Source of the DNA: Beverwykella pulmonaria
Taxonomy: Eukaryota > Ascomycota > Dothideomycetes > Pleosporales > Melanommataceae
Assembly (NCBI GenBank): GCA_001599595.1
Contig: BCHH01000003.1
Span: forward strand, 324,847 to 388,846
DNA length: 64,000 nt
Reading direction: 5' to 3'
Of the stretch, positions 20,786 to 30,010 are shown in pieces (within the stretch, counting starts at the first letter, position 1; each line of letters starts with the position of its first letter). The notes under the pieces are model-generated. The model saw only the letters and a program-made list of their open reading frames with translations. It was not told the DNA's origin and made no database searches. The position numbers and the translations under genes were made by a program.

Positions 20786-22113
20786 AATGTGAGATTGCAG
20801 TGATAGATTGAATGAGGAGGAGAGTATATGCACAGAAGGGGTAGTGATCGACAGTTGCTAGAAGGTATGAGATTCAATAGAAGTATTGACAGACTGTAGT
20901 TCTTAAGTCAAATGAGTAGTTGAGTTGGCTGGCGGGTGTCTATGTACTAGAAATACACCGCAAACACTATGGACTTCGCGGATCACTGATACGTCAGATG
21001 CCTGCTCATCGCATCATCGGATCGCTGCAAGTCTATCCATTTCGTTTGTCCGTCAAGTATCTTCAGGGACCAGGATGTGTGTAATGGTGTCGGCCATTAT
21101 CGTCGGTCGCAGTATCTTCTTGGAGCAAATAATGTCCCCATTGGGCAGCTCATAGATAGACTTGTCTCACCATTCGGTGGCACAGTCAGAAGTCCGCGAG
21201 GCAACCTGTATCATTGGCCCAGAGGGTCAGGCGAGGATAGTAAAGGCACTTTCTTGGAGTGGTGTAGTCCCGGACTTCAGTTGGCAATGCGGAGATACAG
21301 TCGCAGCCGGCCTCGGTGCATCCTAGCATTATTCTTGCTGGCCGTGAGAAAGCGCGCGGCTGCAGCATACCGCCCCCGAACGTTGAAATAGACTACAATA
21401 GGAACAGCAAGCTTCTCACTGGTTTTCATTCTTCGGAATACGAGATAGCTGGTGCGTATGCACCCCGGAAGGAGCTGTGGTGTAACACATGTGGATGCTC
21501 ATCTCACGTTAGATGCGCATACCTTGACCCTTGTTCTTGTATCGGACTTGGGGGTACGCGGTAATTTTCTCGACAAGTCTTTCGGGATTCGAAGAAGAGT
21601 ACGAATGCGGGGTCATCAATACAGTAGAAACTCGAGCTATCGCGCCAATACAGGGCTGACGGGCCGTTAGTGGCCTTGCGCCCCCATGTCCGGTTGCGCA
21701 TTTATCAGCACGGTGCGCAGCAACACCTTTATCTTACCACCAATGATCGGTCGCAAGGCTGAGTGAGCACCGTTTTGGGCATGTGCGCCAATTGCTGTGC
21801 TGTTCTGGGATGGAACTTCCCGTACTTTTATCATGTCACTAACAATCGGCCGCGTGGCTGAGTGGGCAATGGTTTTTGGTATGAGCGCTAGTTGCTGTGC
21901 GGTTTTGGGATAGTACTTCCCGCTCATCGATGTCGACTCCTCTAATTGAAGCGGTACCGGGCTGACCTGCAACTTCTATATGCCCGTTTCTGCCCATAGT
22001 CTTTTTGGTTCCCGCTATCTTCTTTCGAATCTGAACGAGTCTCTCATTACATCATCCCTCACGACTTCTATCTCAAGATCATACTCCAGAAAATCAGCTT
22101 CCCACACAGCAGA
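20786..22113. promoter_or_regulatory. divergent region between RiPP precursor and first UstY gene
   Basis: About 1.3 kb between divergent starts. A TATA-like GCATATAC on the minus strand lies about 40 bases upstream of the precursor ATG (near 20825-20832). An imperfect direct repeat of about 95 bp occupies 21728-21922. Several short open frames here have no domain. I found no further biosynthetic gene, although small unspliced frames cannot be excluded. Confidence 0.45.
21728..21922. repeat. two imperfect tandem copies of a ~95-bp unit
   Basis: Copy 1 covers 21728-21822 and copy 2 covers 21827-21922. Both share the blocks AATCGG (GATCGG in copy 1), GGCTGAGTG, TTGCTGTGC and a final ACTTCCCG in the same order and spacing. 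The pair lies 190-390 bp upstream of the UstY gene start at 22114. It could be a duplicated regulatory block or an old repeat fragment. Confidence 0.75.
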
Positions 22114-22905
22114 ATGAGAATGTTTCCCAACTTCTCCAAAAAGTTTGGTTACTCCTACTCGAAGCTCCCAAACGACAGTCGAAATGATCTCGATCTCCCA
22201 GAAAGTCAAGTACAGCCACGATCACAATCAAGAAGGCGCCGGCTTTCGCAAATAATAAATCTGGTGTGCTGCTCTGTCGGCTTTTTGATTGTCGGATTCT
22301 TCCTAGGGCAGTCTTTTGCGCAGTACGGAAGCGAATTCTCCAGTTCTCTCGCTCTAAAAGTAGAACCTCACTTATTCAAGTATGAGCGTTTGTTTGGCGA
22401 GAGACCTTCGAATGAAAGCAACAGCGCCTGGGAGGATTTATTCCCAAAGCGAGGTGGATTCTTCACACATCCCAGGATTGCGCCGAAACGGTCTGCATAT
22501 TCAGTGTTCCATCAACTGCATTGCTTGGTACGAGTTCCATATTCGCAGTATTGAAAATGATTGTCCTAACAGCAATAGAACGCACTTCGCGAGGCGTATT
22601 GGACAACACTGGATGCAGCAGTCTCGCCAACCGCTTTGCGTCTTGACCAAGTTCCATTCGAAATTTCACCCCCGCATATGAGACATTGCATTGACCTGCT
22701 GCGTCAAACACTCATGTGCAGTCCCGATTTGACGGTAGAGGTGAAGAACGAGACTCTGGGTGGAGTCACTGGTTTTGGTGCTGTGCATCAGTGTCGCAAC
22801 TGGGATCAGTTGATGGGATGGATGGAGAAGTGGGAAGATGTCGGCGCCCCAGCGAATAAGCCGGGGGAGGGCCATGGCGGGCATGGGCATCATCATGGTT
22901 CATGA
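22114..22905 (+). CDS. UstYa-type DUF3328 oxidase (RiPP cyclisation)
   Basis: Two exons (22114-22527, 22579-22905; 51-bp intron with GTACGA donor and CCTAAC branch) give 246 residues. After a short cytosolic N-terminus, one transmembrane segment covers about residues 48-70. Both signature motifs of the UstYa/UstYb family are present: HQLHC at 133-137, ending just before the splice site, and HMRHC at 171-175. They are joined by NALREAYW after the splice, and IDLLRQTLMC follows the second motif. The C-terminus is Gly/His-rich (GHGGHGHHHGS), which is unusual and could bind metal. Known family members catalyse oxidative cyclisation of ribosomal or nonribosomal peptides in fungi. It is divergent from the repeat precursor and convergent with the second family member, which supports a joint pathway. 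Confidence 0.92.
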
Positions 22906-23111
22906 GAAGTTGAATAAATACCCTGGAGAGCGAGATTGGAATGAGCAGTGTACTGTAATGATGTTATACTATTGTATGTTGAAGACAACAATATGAGCTT
23001 GTATCCACGGATAATTTTCTCGTTGCACATACAACTGAGACATCGGGGTATATTCGCGAGTATCGTAAATTGGTCTAACTCTACTTTGGTTGGCAGCCTG
23101 CATCTTGAGCA

Positions 23112-24052
23112 TCACCGCACCTGTAACAATGGGTTCTTCAGTCGCTTCATCTCCTCATCACTAACTACTCTATCCTTCGTTGTGTCCAAAAATGCATCCC
23201 AATCCACACAAGTATGAACTGACTCACTAACATTAAACATCGGCAGATTGGTCGTAGGGTTCCAAACAAATGTCGTAAGTGAAGTATCAGGTTGACATAT
23301 CGACGCTTGTCTAAGAAGCTCGATGCAATGGTCTTGACTTGTTAGCGAACGAAACGCATTTTGCCATATTCCCAAAGTTCAAACTCACCGACATGCCCCT
23401 TATCTTTCTTTGATTCCTCTTCGGTGCTGTTACACTCTCTCGCTCTGTCGAACGAGTGCCGAAGCATTTTCTGTCAATCAATCGGTCATTATGATGTTCT
23501 GTAAATTGGGGAGGAGGAAGGCTTACGACGCAATGTAGACTGTGAAAGACGCCGAACCAACCCAGATGCCCGCCTCCCTCTGGCAGTTTCACACTCTCCT
23601 GATTCGTACTGCGTAGTTCCTCCTCGGAAAATCTCATGTTCATTGGCTTTAGTAATGCCTCCCATGCAGTGTCAAGATCTTCTTTGGGCTTTTCGCCGGC
23701 ATAGGGCGTCATGGAGAGATTATGGAAGGTTGTAGGCTTGAGAACTGTTGATACAGGTATTGTGTTCTCTTGCTCTGCACGTGTTTAGTATTAGGTATAT
23801 TTCTTCAAAACAATATCTCGAGAATTTACCTAGTTTCCGGGTATCAGTCATACATGTTGCGGTTGCTTTCTGTTTGATGATGACCAACGAAATGATAGTG
23901 TAGAGGAATATCAACACAGTGTGAATGCATGCATTCCGTTTCCAGTTCCATTGGCTCGATTGGCGACTCGATTCGTAAATAGTTTCGCTTTTCAGATCTT
24001 CTTCATCACTGCTATATCTTCCAAGAAACGGCTCATTTTGTTCACCTCCCAT
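23112..24052 (-). CDS. UstYb-type DUF3328 oxidase (RiPP cyclisation)
   Basis: Four exons (23830-24052, 23527-23774, 23389-23470, 23112-23332; introns of 55, 56 and 56 bp) give 257 residues; every junction keeps phase. One membrane span lies at about residues 43-64 (HTVLIFLYTIISLVIIKQ). Then come the family landmarks TFHNLSMTPYAGEKP and FHSLHCVKMLR. The first HxxHC motif, HSLHC, is at 152-156 next to intron 2; the second, HVDHC at 183-187, is created only by splicing intron 3 and continues as IELLRQASICQPD. The C-terminal part VHTCVDWDAF matches the Cys-Arg/Val-Asn/Asp-Trp region of the other copy. Two such proteins beside one repeat precursor is the arrangement of ustiloxin-type pathways. Confidence 0.92.
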
Positions 24053-25461
24053 GTTGTCGTTGTTGTGATGTATGTAGAAGTTGTTGTTGATAACGCAAAC
24101 TGGAGAGTAGAACACCTTTTCGTCGATGTACACGTCCGAAATGTGGCCTAAGGAGACGAACACAAAGCAGTCCGCCTTGACTACCAAGCTATGACTTTGT
24201 TCATGGATCCCAGAATAATTGGAACGTACGACTGTACGCTGATTCCAAGGGCTGATACCAGCGCTAAAATTTGAGGCGGTGTAATCCGCCCACGGCGTGG
24301 GGAGCCTCACAGCACATCTCAGCACGCGCAGCGTCGATGGTCCCCGTTCCAGGATATACCCAAGCCGTCCGTGTCCATTCTCCACGCCGATTTGGAACAA
24401 GACCCAGCCAGTCCTAGCGCCGGGATTCAATGCGCGCCACTACATCAGCTTCAGTTTCCGAAGCCACAACCCCAGCTTCCTATTTGTGCAACCCAAACTG
24501 GGGGCTGATTGATGAGGTTCGGGCTGCGAGGCCTCCCAAGTGGGGTTGCGAGGCTGAGGATGATCAAGCGATCTCATGCAACTGATGCGCAACATGGAAG
24601 CGATGTACTGCAAAGCACGTTCGGATGCGTGCGGAAGCTGACTAGTCCTCATTCCTCGATTTTTATCAAATGTAAGATTCTGAAAGGAGATGGTGTCATT
24701 TGGCAGGAAGTCCATTATCTCTTCTAAATTGAGCTATAAGAATCCAACAGTGAACAACAAGCAAGGAGATTAAAAGTCCGCCTCGCGTAAATCGTGTGTG
24801 ACCCCATGTTTCTAGGGAAGGATTTCTCTTCCGATGGTCTTCTGCATGTTGCAAGGGAAGGATTCTCCTCCGAGGGTCTTCTGCAGGCAGCAATCCCTCG
24901 AATCCTCCCAACCCCAGCAACATAAGCTTGATCACACGACTGCTGTAAATGGAACAAACGGACTTGCGCAAACAAAATGAGTGATTGATAGTTTGAAAAA
25001 TATAAGGACGCATCTTCGGGTAGTAACATGGATCTTTGACGAGGGCAAGGATGCTCGGAAATACAATGCAGCGCTTGGCTCCAGAGTGTAAGGCCTTGAG
25101 CAAAGGTTCTCGTGCGATTAGTTTGGGGGCGTGTGTTGTTGCTTTGGTTGGAAAGGGCGTTGAGTAATTCCTGGAGGTTTTCGCAAGCCTCGGGCTCCAG
25201 AACCTACCTAAGGTCCAACAACAATCGCTAGGGTAACGATTGGTAAGCCTTCAAAGATATGTTCACGTAACAATCCTTGGAGAGTCTAACACAGAGTGCA
25301 CACGCAATGTACGATCCAATCACGAACGCGCTCGACGTTCATGTCTTTATCAAATATACACACTTGGATACAGAAACCATTAACGCATTGATGGGAAGAT
25401 GAAGTAAAATAATACAAGTAACGCTACATTCCACTGAACTAGCTCTCTTCCATCCACACTA
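24053..25461. other. intergenic region, no gene recognised
   Basis: About 1.4 kb upstream of the UstYb-type gene and downstream of the P450 gene. Open frames at 24440-24715 and 24696-25103 have no recognised domain. A two-copy ~40-bp repeat lies at 24814-24892. A diverged small gene could be hidden here. Confidence 0.4.
24814..24892. repeat. two-copy ~40-bp tandem repeat
   Basis: Copies at 24814-24853 and 24854-24892 both begin AGGGAAGGATT, continue with TCTCTTCCGA or CTCCTCCGAG, and contain GGTCTTCTGCA. In one minus-strand frame it would encode two copies of a CRRPSEE-containing unit, but there is no Kex2 pattern or signal peptide, so coding is doubtful. Confidence 0.7.
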
Positions 25462-26967
25462 TCACACCGTAAACGCTACCTTGGCGCCATTCTTACTCTG
25501 CGTACTCAGCGTATATACCTCCTGAAACTCATACACCGGATCCCTATTCTGCAATCCGCTAAACGTCTGTGCAAACCTCACAATAGTATACGCTGCCTGC
25601 GTGATCGCCATCTGCTGTCCAATACAGATCCTCGGGCCTCCCGAGAACGGCAGGTATGCCCAATGTACTGGTTTATGCTCTTCCAGCCATCTCTCAGGTC
25701 GGAACTCTTCAGCGTCGGACCCAAAGATGTCTTTTCGTCGGTGCAGCGTGTAGAAGCTAATGGAGAAGATATCTCCCGCGCGGATGAAGATCGGGGAGTG
25801 ACCATCAGCGCCGCCACCGAGGGGCAGAGTGGTGTCGTGCAGGGCGATGCGCGAGGTGGTGCCAATACTGGGGTTGAGACGGAGGGATTCTGTGATGACG
25901 GCTTGGAGGTACCTCATCGATTTGAGGGACTCGAAGGTTATCTCTTGGTTCTTCGGCAGGGCGAGTGTCTCCGCGCGCAGCTTCTCCCAGACGTAGGGGT
26001 GCCGTGCGACGTTGAAGAAAAGATTCGTGAGTGCGACGCCTGTCGCCTCGTGCGCGGGCAGGAACACATTGAGCAGCTCATTGCGGATCGCGGTTCGATC
26101 GGTCGTTTCTTTGAGAAGCTCGTGTGCGAGGACATAGTGCGTGTTACTTCCATCCCCGCTATGCTTCTCTGGGTTCTGCAGCACGGCGTCGATTCTCCGA
26201 TCCACAAAGTCTTGCGCAAGCTTGCACGACTTCCAGAATTTGGGGTCGCGCGTGAAGATGTTCCATTGTGGAAGCTGCATTCGCCGTCCCAGAATCATCT
26301 GGCTGTAGTTCATAGCTCTTAGCCAGCCCTCGTTTTCCGGCGTGGGGTTTCCGAGCATGTTCAGACTCTCGCCAAACAACATCTCGGATGCAGCGTCGAG
26401 CGCCAACAGGGTGAAAAGTGGCCTCAGATCCACAGTGGAGCCGTCCCGAGGGATTTTGTTGAGCAGATTCTGGACATGTACTTCGAATGCAGGAAGATCC
26501 GAGATCTCTTTCCGAGCAAAAGCAGGCTTCAAGAGAGCTCGCGAGCGCTCCCAAGCATGGCCATCCGTCCCCATGATGCCCTGGCCGATCAGAGGCTGGA
26601 AGGAGAAGAGTCGTAGAGGTTGAACACCCCAGTTTTTGAAGTCTGTCGACATGACGGCTTGGACATTCTGGGGTTCCACTGAGTAAATCTTGCGCGAACC
26701 GTAGAACTTGGATTGGAACGTCGAGCCGTACTGCTCGTGGAGTTCTCGGATAGACGCATTTCTTCGATCTTTCTTGATGTCGACGAATTGCTTGTATACG
26801 AAGTCCAGGCCAAACAGCCAGTTCGTTTGTTGCGGCGACGGTGGATTTTTGCAGCGAAGTCTTTTGGCTGTGAAATATTGCACTACAGCAGTGTACGTGA
26901 TTTTTGAAATGTAAATAATAGAAAAGGAAACGAGGAAGACAGCGACGTTGCCAGCGAAGAACGTCAT
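25462..26967 (-). CDS. cytochrome P450 monooxygenase (CYP52-like clan)
   Basis: A single exon of 501 residues from the ATG at 26967; the frame is open ten codons further upstream but without ATG. An N-terminal membrane anchor of about 25 residues targets it to the ER. The I-helix motif is PAHEATGVAL, the K-helix ExxR is ESLRLNPS, the PERF-like motif is FRPERWLE, and the heme-binding loop is PFSGGPRICIGQQ with Cys448. The sequence around the heme resembles the CYP52/CYP63 (alkane-hydroxylase type) clan, tentatively. Its position 1.4 kb from the UstYb gene and divergent to a methyltransferase makes it a candidate tailoring hydroxylase of the RiPP pathway, as in the ustiloxin cluster. This role is inference. 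Confidence 0.92.
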   Translation of the reverse strand: MTFFAGNVAVFLVSFSIIYISKITYTAVVQYFTAKRLRCKNPPSPQQTNWLFGLDFVYKQFVDIKKDRRNASIRELHEQYGSTFQSKFYGSRKIYSVEPQNVQAVMSTDFKNWGVQPLRLFSFQPLIGQGIMGTDGHAWERSRALLKPAFARKEISDLPAFEVHVQNLLNKIPRDGSTVDLRPLFTLLALDAASEMLFGESLNMLGNPTPENEGWLRAMNYSQMILGRRMQLPQWNIFTRDPKFWKSCKLAQDFVDRRIDAVLQNPEKHSGDGSNTHYVLAHELLKETTDRTAIRNELLNVFLPAHEATGVALTNLFFNVARHPYVWEKLRAETLALPKNQEITFESLKSMRYLQAVITESLRLNPSIGTTSRIALHDTTLPLGGGADGHSPIFIRAGDIFSISFYTLHRRKDIFGSDAEEFRPERWLEEHKPVHWAYLPFSGGPRICIGQQMAITQAAYTIVRFAQTFSGLQNRDPVYEFQEVYTLSTQSKNGAKVAFTV

Positions 26968-27624
26968 AGTTGCAAATTGGAAAGTGATTTTCGTCAAATC
27001 GAAAGTTGTCGAGGGCTATTGATGGGAGAACGAGACGGCACCTTGGAATTGGTACACGCTTATTTCGAGAACGCTTCAGGCTGTCGCAAAGCTGTAAACC
27101 CACACGCGAGTCAATATGCTCCGTGATTAATCTATGATTCCGACGGCTACTTGACTATGGAAGCCCCCATCTTGTGATGACGGGCGCTGACGGGCGCTAG
27201 CGATCGATTGAAGTCCGACCCTATGGCTTGTTTTAGCTTCGGGAATCATGGTCGAAGACCCACATACGAGATGTGGCTCATCGGCGTGGGTGAGAGCTTA
27301 AATGCTTGTTACACCAGGGGAGCGGGCTTTAGCACCAATATGGTTAGCTTGGCCAGCTGCATATTCCCGAAAGAAGTGGGCCACAAAACAGCTGTCGATG
27401 CTCGCGCCAGGCGCAGCATTTTGATACCGGGCTGAAAGGCTGCAAAGCTCAGGGTAGATTCTAATTGTGTCTAGGCCGTGTTTCCGAGATCTGTCAATTC
27501 CCCACCTCATCTGTAAAATCAACACATTTCCAATTCACTTCCAAAATTCATGGGGCAAGCTCTCGTCCACATCAAACCCAAATCCACTACCCACTACCCA
27601 CCATCAAGCCTCACAAAACCAAAC
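26968..27624. promoter_or_regulatory. divergent promoter between P450 and methyltransferase
   Basis: About 650 bases between the divergent starts at 26967 and 27625. It contains two adjacent copies of the 10-mer GACGGGCGCT at about 27179-27198, near the middle of the interval, which could be a repeated regulator site. No factor is assigned. Confidence 0.4.
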
Positions 27625-28533
27625 ATGGGATCCATTAGCAATGAAAGCACGACCGTGCCCGCCGTTCCCGCCTTAACACATGGAGTACTACCGAAAGCAA
27701 ACGGCGATTTGCCATCTACCAGCAATGACAACTACATTCTTGGGCGCTCGCACTTCTCCTCTTCGCGCCTCAACCTCTCTCATTTCCTCTGGAAGCAAGT
27801 CCTAGGCTTCAACATCCATCCTTCTATTCCCACCTCAGGCTTCAAGCGCATCGTCGACATTGCGACCGGCACCGCGATCTGGCCACTCGACGTCGCGTCC
27901 GAGTTCCCCGATGCGGAAGTCGACGGCTTCGATATTGCGCTCGACCAATGCCCACCTAAAAATTTCTTTCCGCGCGTACGGAAGCTGGGAACTTGGGATA
28001 TCTTCGAGGAGCCACCTGAGGAGATGCAAGGCCGATACGATATCGTGCATGTACGACTCGTCATCTTTGTCGTGCAGAACAACGACCCGCGAGCCATAAT
28101 CAGGAATTTGATGAAGCTGCTCAAGCCGGGGGGCTATCTCCAGTGGGACGAGCTCGATCTCAGTGGCTCACATCTGGAGCGGGGATCCTTTTCTGAAAGC
28201 TCAAATGATGTTCCTGCTCCGGCAGCGGAGAGCGCATTGAAGCGGGTTCAGGGAGTTTCAGTGAATCATTGGGCGTGTAATTTGCCTTCCATTTTGGCTG
28301 AGGAGGGCATGGTGCAAGCCGATAAGGATGTGTACATCATTCCGCCACCGTGGGCGAAGATGTTCTCCGATATGCATTTGATGATGGAGGAGGAGCTGCC
28401 TATGCCGACGCCGGAGGCGAAGCAGGCCAAGCGAGATGAGATTGCGGCCATCAGTGCCGATTCAAAGCGTGGAGCGATGCTTTCGACTCCTTTGATGGTT
28501 ACTGTGGCGAGGAAACCATTGGCACAACGTTGA
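27625..28533 (+). CDS. SAM-dependent methyltransferase (class I, LaeA/UMTA-like)
   Basis: A single exon. The ATG at 27625 (AAACATGGGA, 302 residues) is favoured by context over the in-frame ATG at 27550 (327 residues). The N-terminal NYILGRSHFSSSRLNLSHFLW and motif I RIVDIATGTAIWPLDVA match the group of fungal secondary-metabolism methyltransferases related to LaeA. Further motifs are VDGFDI (acidic end of strand 2), YDIVHVRLV and LLKPGGYLQWDE. No membrane segment or signal peptide is seen. It may methylate the pathway product or act as a regulator; the ustiloxin pathway also has a methyltransferase. It shares an intergenic region with the P450 and ends only about 120 bp from the end of the O-methyltransferase gene. 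Confidence 0.88.
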   Translation: MGSISNESTTVPAVPALTHGVLPKANGDLPSTSNDNYILGRSHFSSSRLNLSHFLWKQVLGFNIHPSIPTSGFKRIVDIATGTAIWPLDVASEFPDAEVDGFDIALDQCPPKNFFPRVRKLGTWDIFEEPPEEMQGRYDIVHVRLVIFVVQNNDPRAIIRNLMKLLKPGGYLQWDELDLSGSHLERGSFSESSNDVPAPAAESALKRVQGVSVNHWACNLPSILAEEGMVQADKDVYIIPPPWAKMFSDMHLMMEEELPMPTPEAKQAKRDEIAAISADSKRGAMLSTPLMVTVARKPLAQR

Positions 28534-28652
28534 AATTGAATGAAATTAGTGAATAGAGATTGTATGAAAGGGTCATCAATGAAAAACTGTGCAATGATTG
28601 TATTGAAATATTGTAGGCCATGTGATTTGACATTCAAAGGCAAATAGCTTGC

Positions 28653-30010
28653 TCACGGCTCCCACTTGGCTTCAACGACGCCCAGTCTTGAACCAGGGAC
28701 ACGAGTAGTTCCGAGAAACTTGAATCGTGAATCACAGTCTCTGAATAGCTGCTCCCAATCGTCCGAATCCCTCTCTTTCCCGTTGTGAAGCTCCAGCATT
28801 GAAAGGTCCATTGTCCTGAAATATGAGTCAGTGCGAGTCTGCTGAAACAGTATTCACTATTGTACTAACCTTATGACTTTACTCTGGTACGACGATGCCA
28901 CACCAGGAGGCGGAAGGACAAACTCATTTAGAACAACTCTTGCTCCCCTCTTGAGAGCCGGTATCAACGCTCTTAAGATCTTGATGGCATACTTGTCAGA
29001 CCAATCGTGCAAGATCCACCTCAAAAGATACACATCTGCGCGCACTGTCTGATCGTTGAAGAAATCGTGTTCCATAAACGTGATTCTGTCCTGCAGTTCG
29101 GCGGCGAGTTTAGCACGACCTTCTGCAACAACCTCTGGCCGGTCTTGCACGATGAATTTGACTCCCTCATGCTTCTTTGCAATCGCCTGACTCACAAGCC
29201 CGGTGTTACCACCAACATCGACAACAGTCTCATACCCGCTCCATGGAATGGCATCCGCGAGTCCACTTGGTTCAAAACCAGGTGCTGAATTAGACCAAGC
29301 CATGGCATCAGCATAGCGAGCCTCTCGGACAGGGTCTTTGTGAACTTCGTCAAAGAAGACTGCTTCGGTACCGTTCGCAAGACTAAAGCTAGTCTGATTC
29401 GGCTCCTGGGCGTCTGGCCACTTCTGCAGCGCATCCACAGTCTTGACCGCAGACGGGCACAATTCTTCTGTCACGAAGCCCAACCAAGCTTTCATCAAAG
29501 GGTTTGCTAGTCTCTTAGAGGCAGCAGTATGGGTGACGTATCCTTTGCGTGGCTCGGCGAATATGCGATACGCCATCGCATGACGGAGAAGGCGCCGAAT
29601 TTCAGACTCGTTTTGGCCGCATGAGTCCGCCAGCTCAGCGAATGTGACCTCTTCTTTACCTCCTGGGAATTCGAGAAGATTGAAACGTAGGATTGCTTGA
29701 ATACTCAGCAGTGAATTATGCTATTGCTTGTGAGAAATTGTAGCTTTGGGCTGATGTGGATGCATACGAAAAGCGAGCTGAGCAAGCCAGTTGGACCAAG
29801 CATGAGGGCTTGAAGTTCGTCAGTCGCATCGATCACAGCTTGTCGCGAAGCGTCAATTTTCTCGCCATGGCCGAAGAGCAGTGTAGGTGGATTGTCCGCA
29901 GCAAAGGAAGGAGTAGGAAGTCCTTGGGAGGACAAATAGCCATCGATGCTTTGAGTGTTCGTTTGGATGGTGTTTGCAAGCTCGATGATTCTGTTGGAAG
30001 TGGAAGACAT
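28653..30010 (-). CDS. O-methyltransferase, winged-helix type (COMT-like)
   Basis: Three exons (29768-30010, 28870-29720, 28653-28815; introns of 47 and 54 bp) give 418 residues. The N-terminal half holds the dimerisation/winged-helix part (HNSLLSIQAILRFNLLE after the first splice, then LADSCGQNESEIRRLLRHAM). SAM motif I VVDVGGNTG is at about 247-255; VQDRPEVV, then LLRWILHDWSD with the catalytic-type His319-Asp320, and GARVVLNEFVLPP follow. The final exon ends RVPGSRLGVVEAKWEP, a typical C-terminus for fungal O-methyltransferases of secondary metabolism. It is convergent with the LaeA-like methyltransferase. Methylation of a phenolic (tyrosine-derived) hydroxyl would fit the pathway, but this is inference. 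Confidence 0.92.

Noticed and set aside
24814..24892. Possible second repeat precursor (CRRPSEE units)
   Set aside because: Only two units, no signal peptide and no Lys-Arg pattern ahead of a core.
26159..27103. 314-codon minus-strand frame over the P450
   Set aside because: It overlaps the P450 in another frame of the same strand and lacks motifs.
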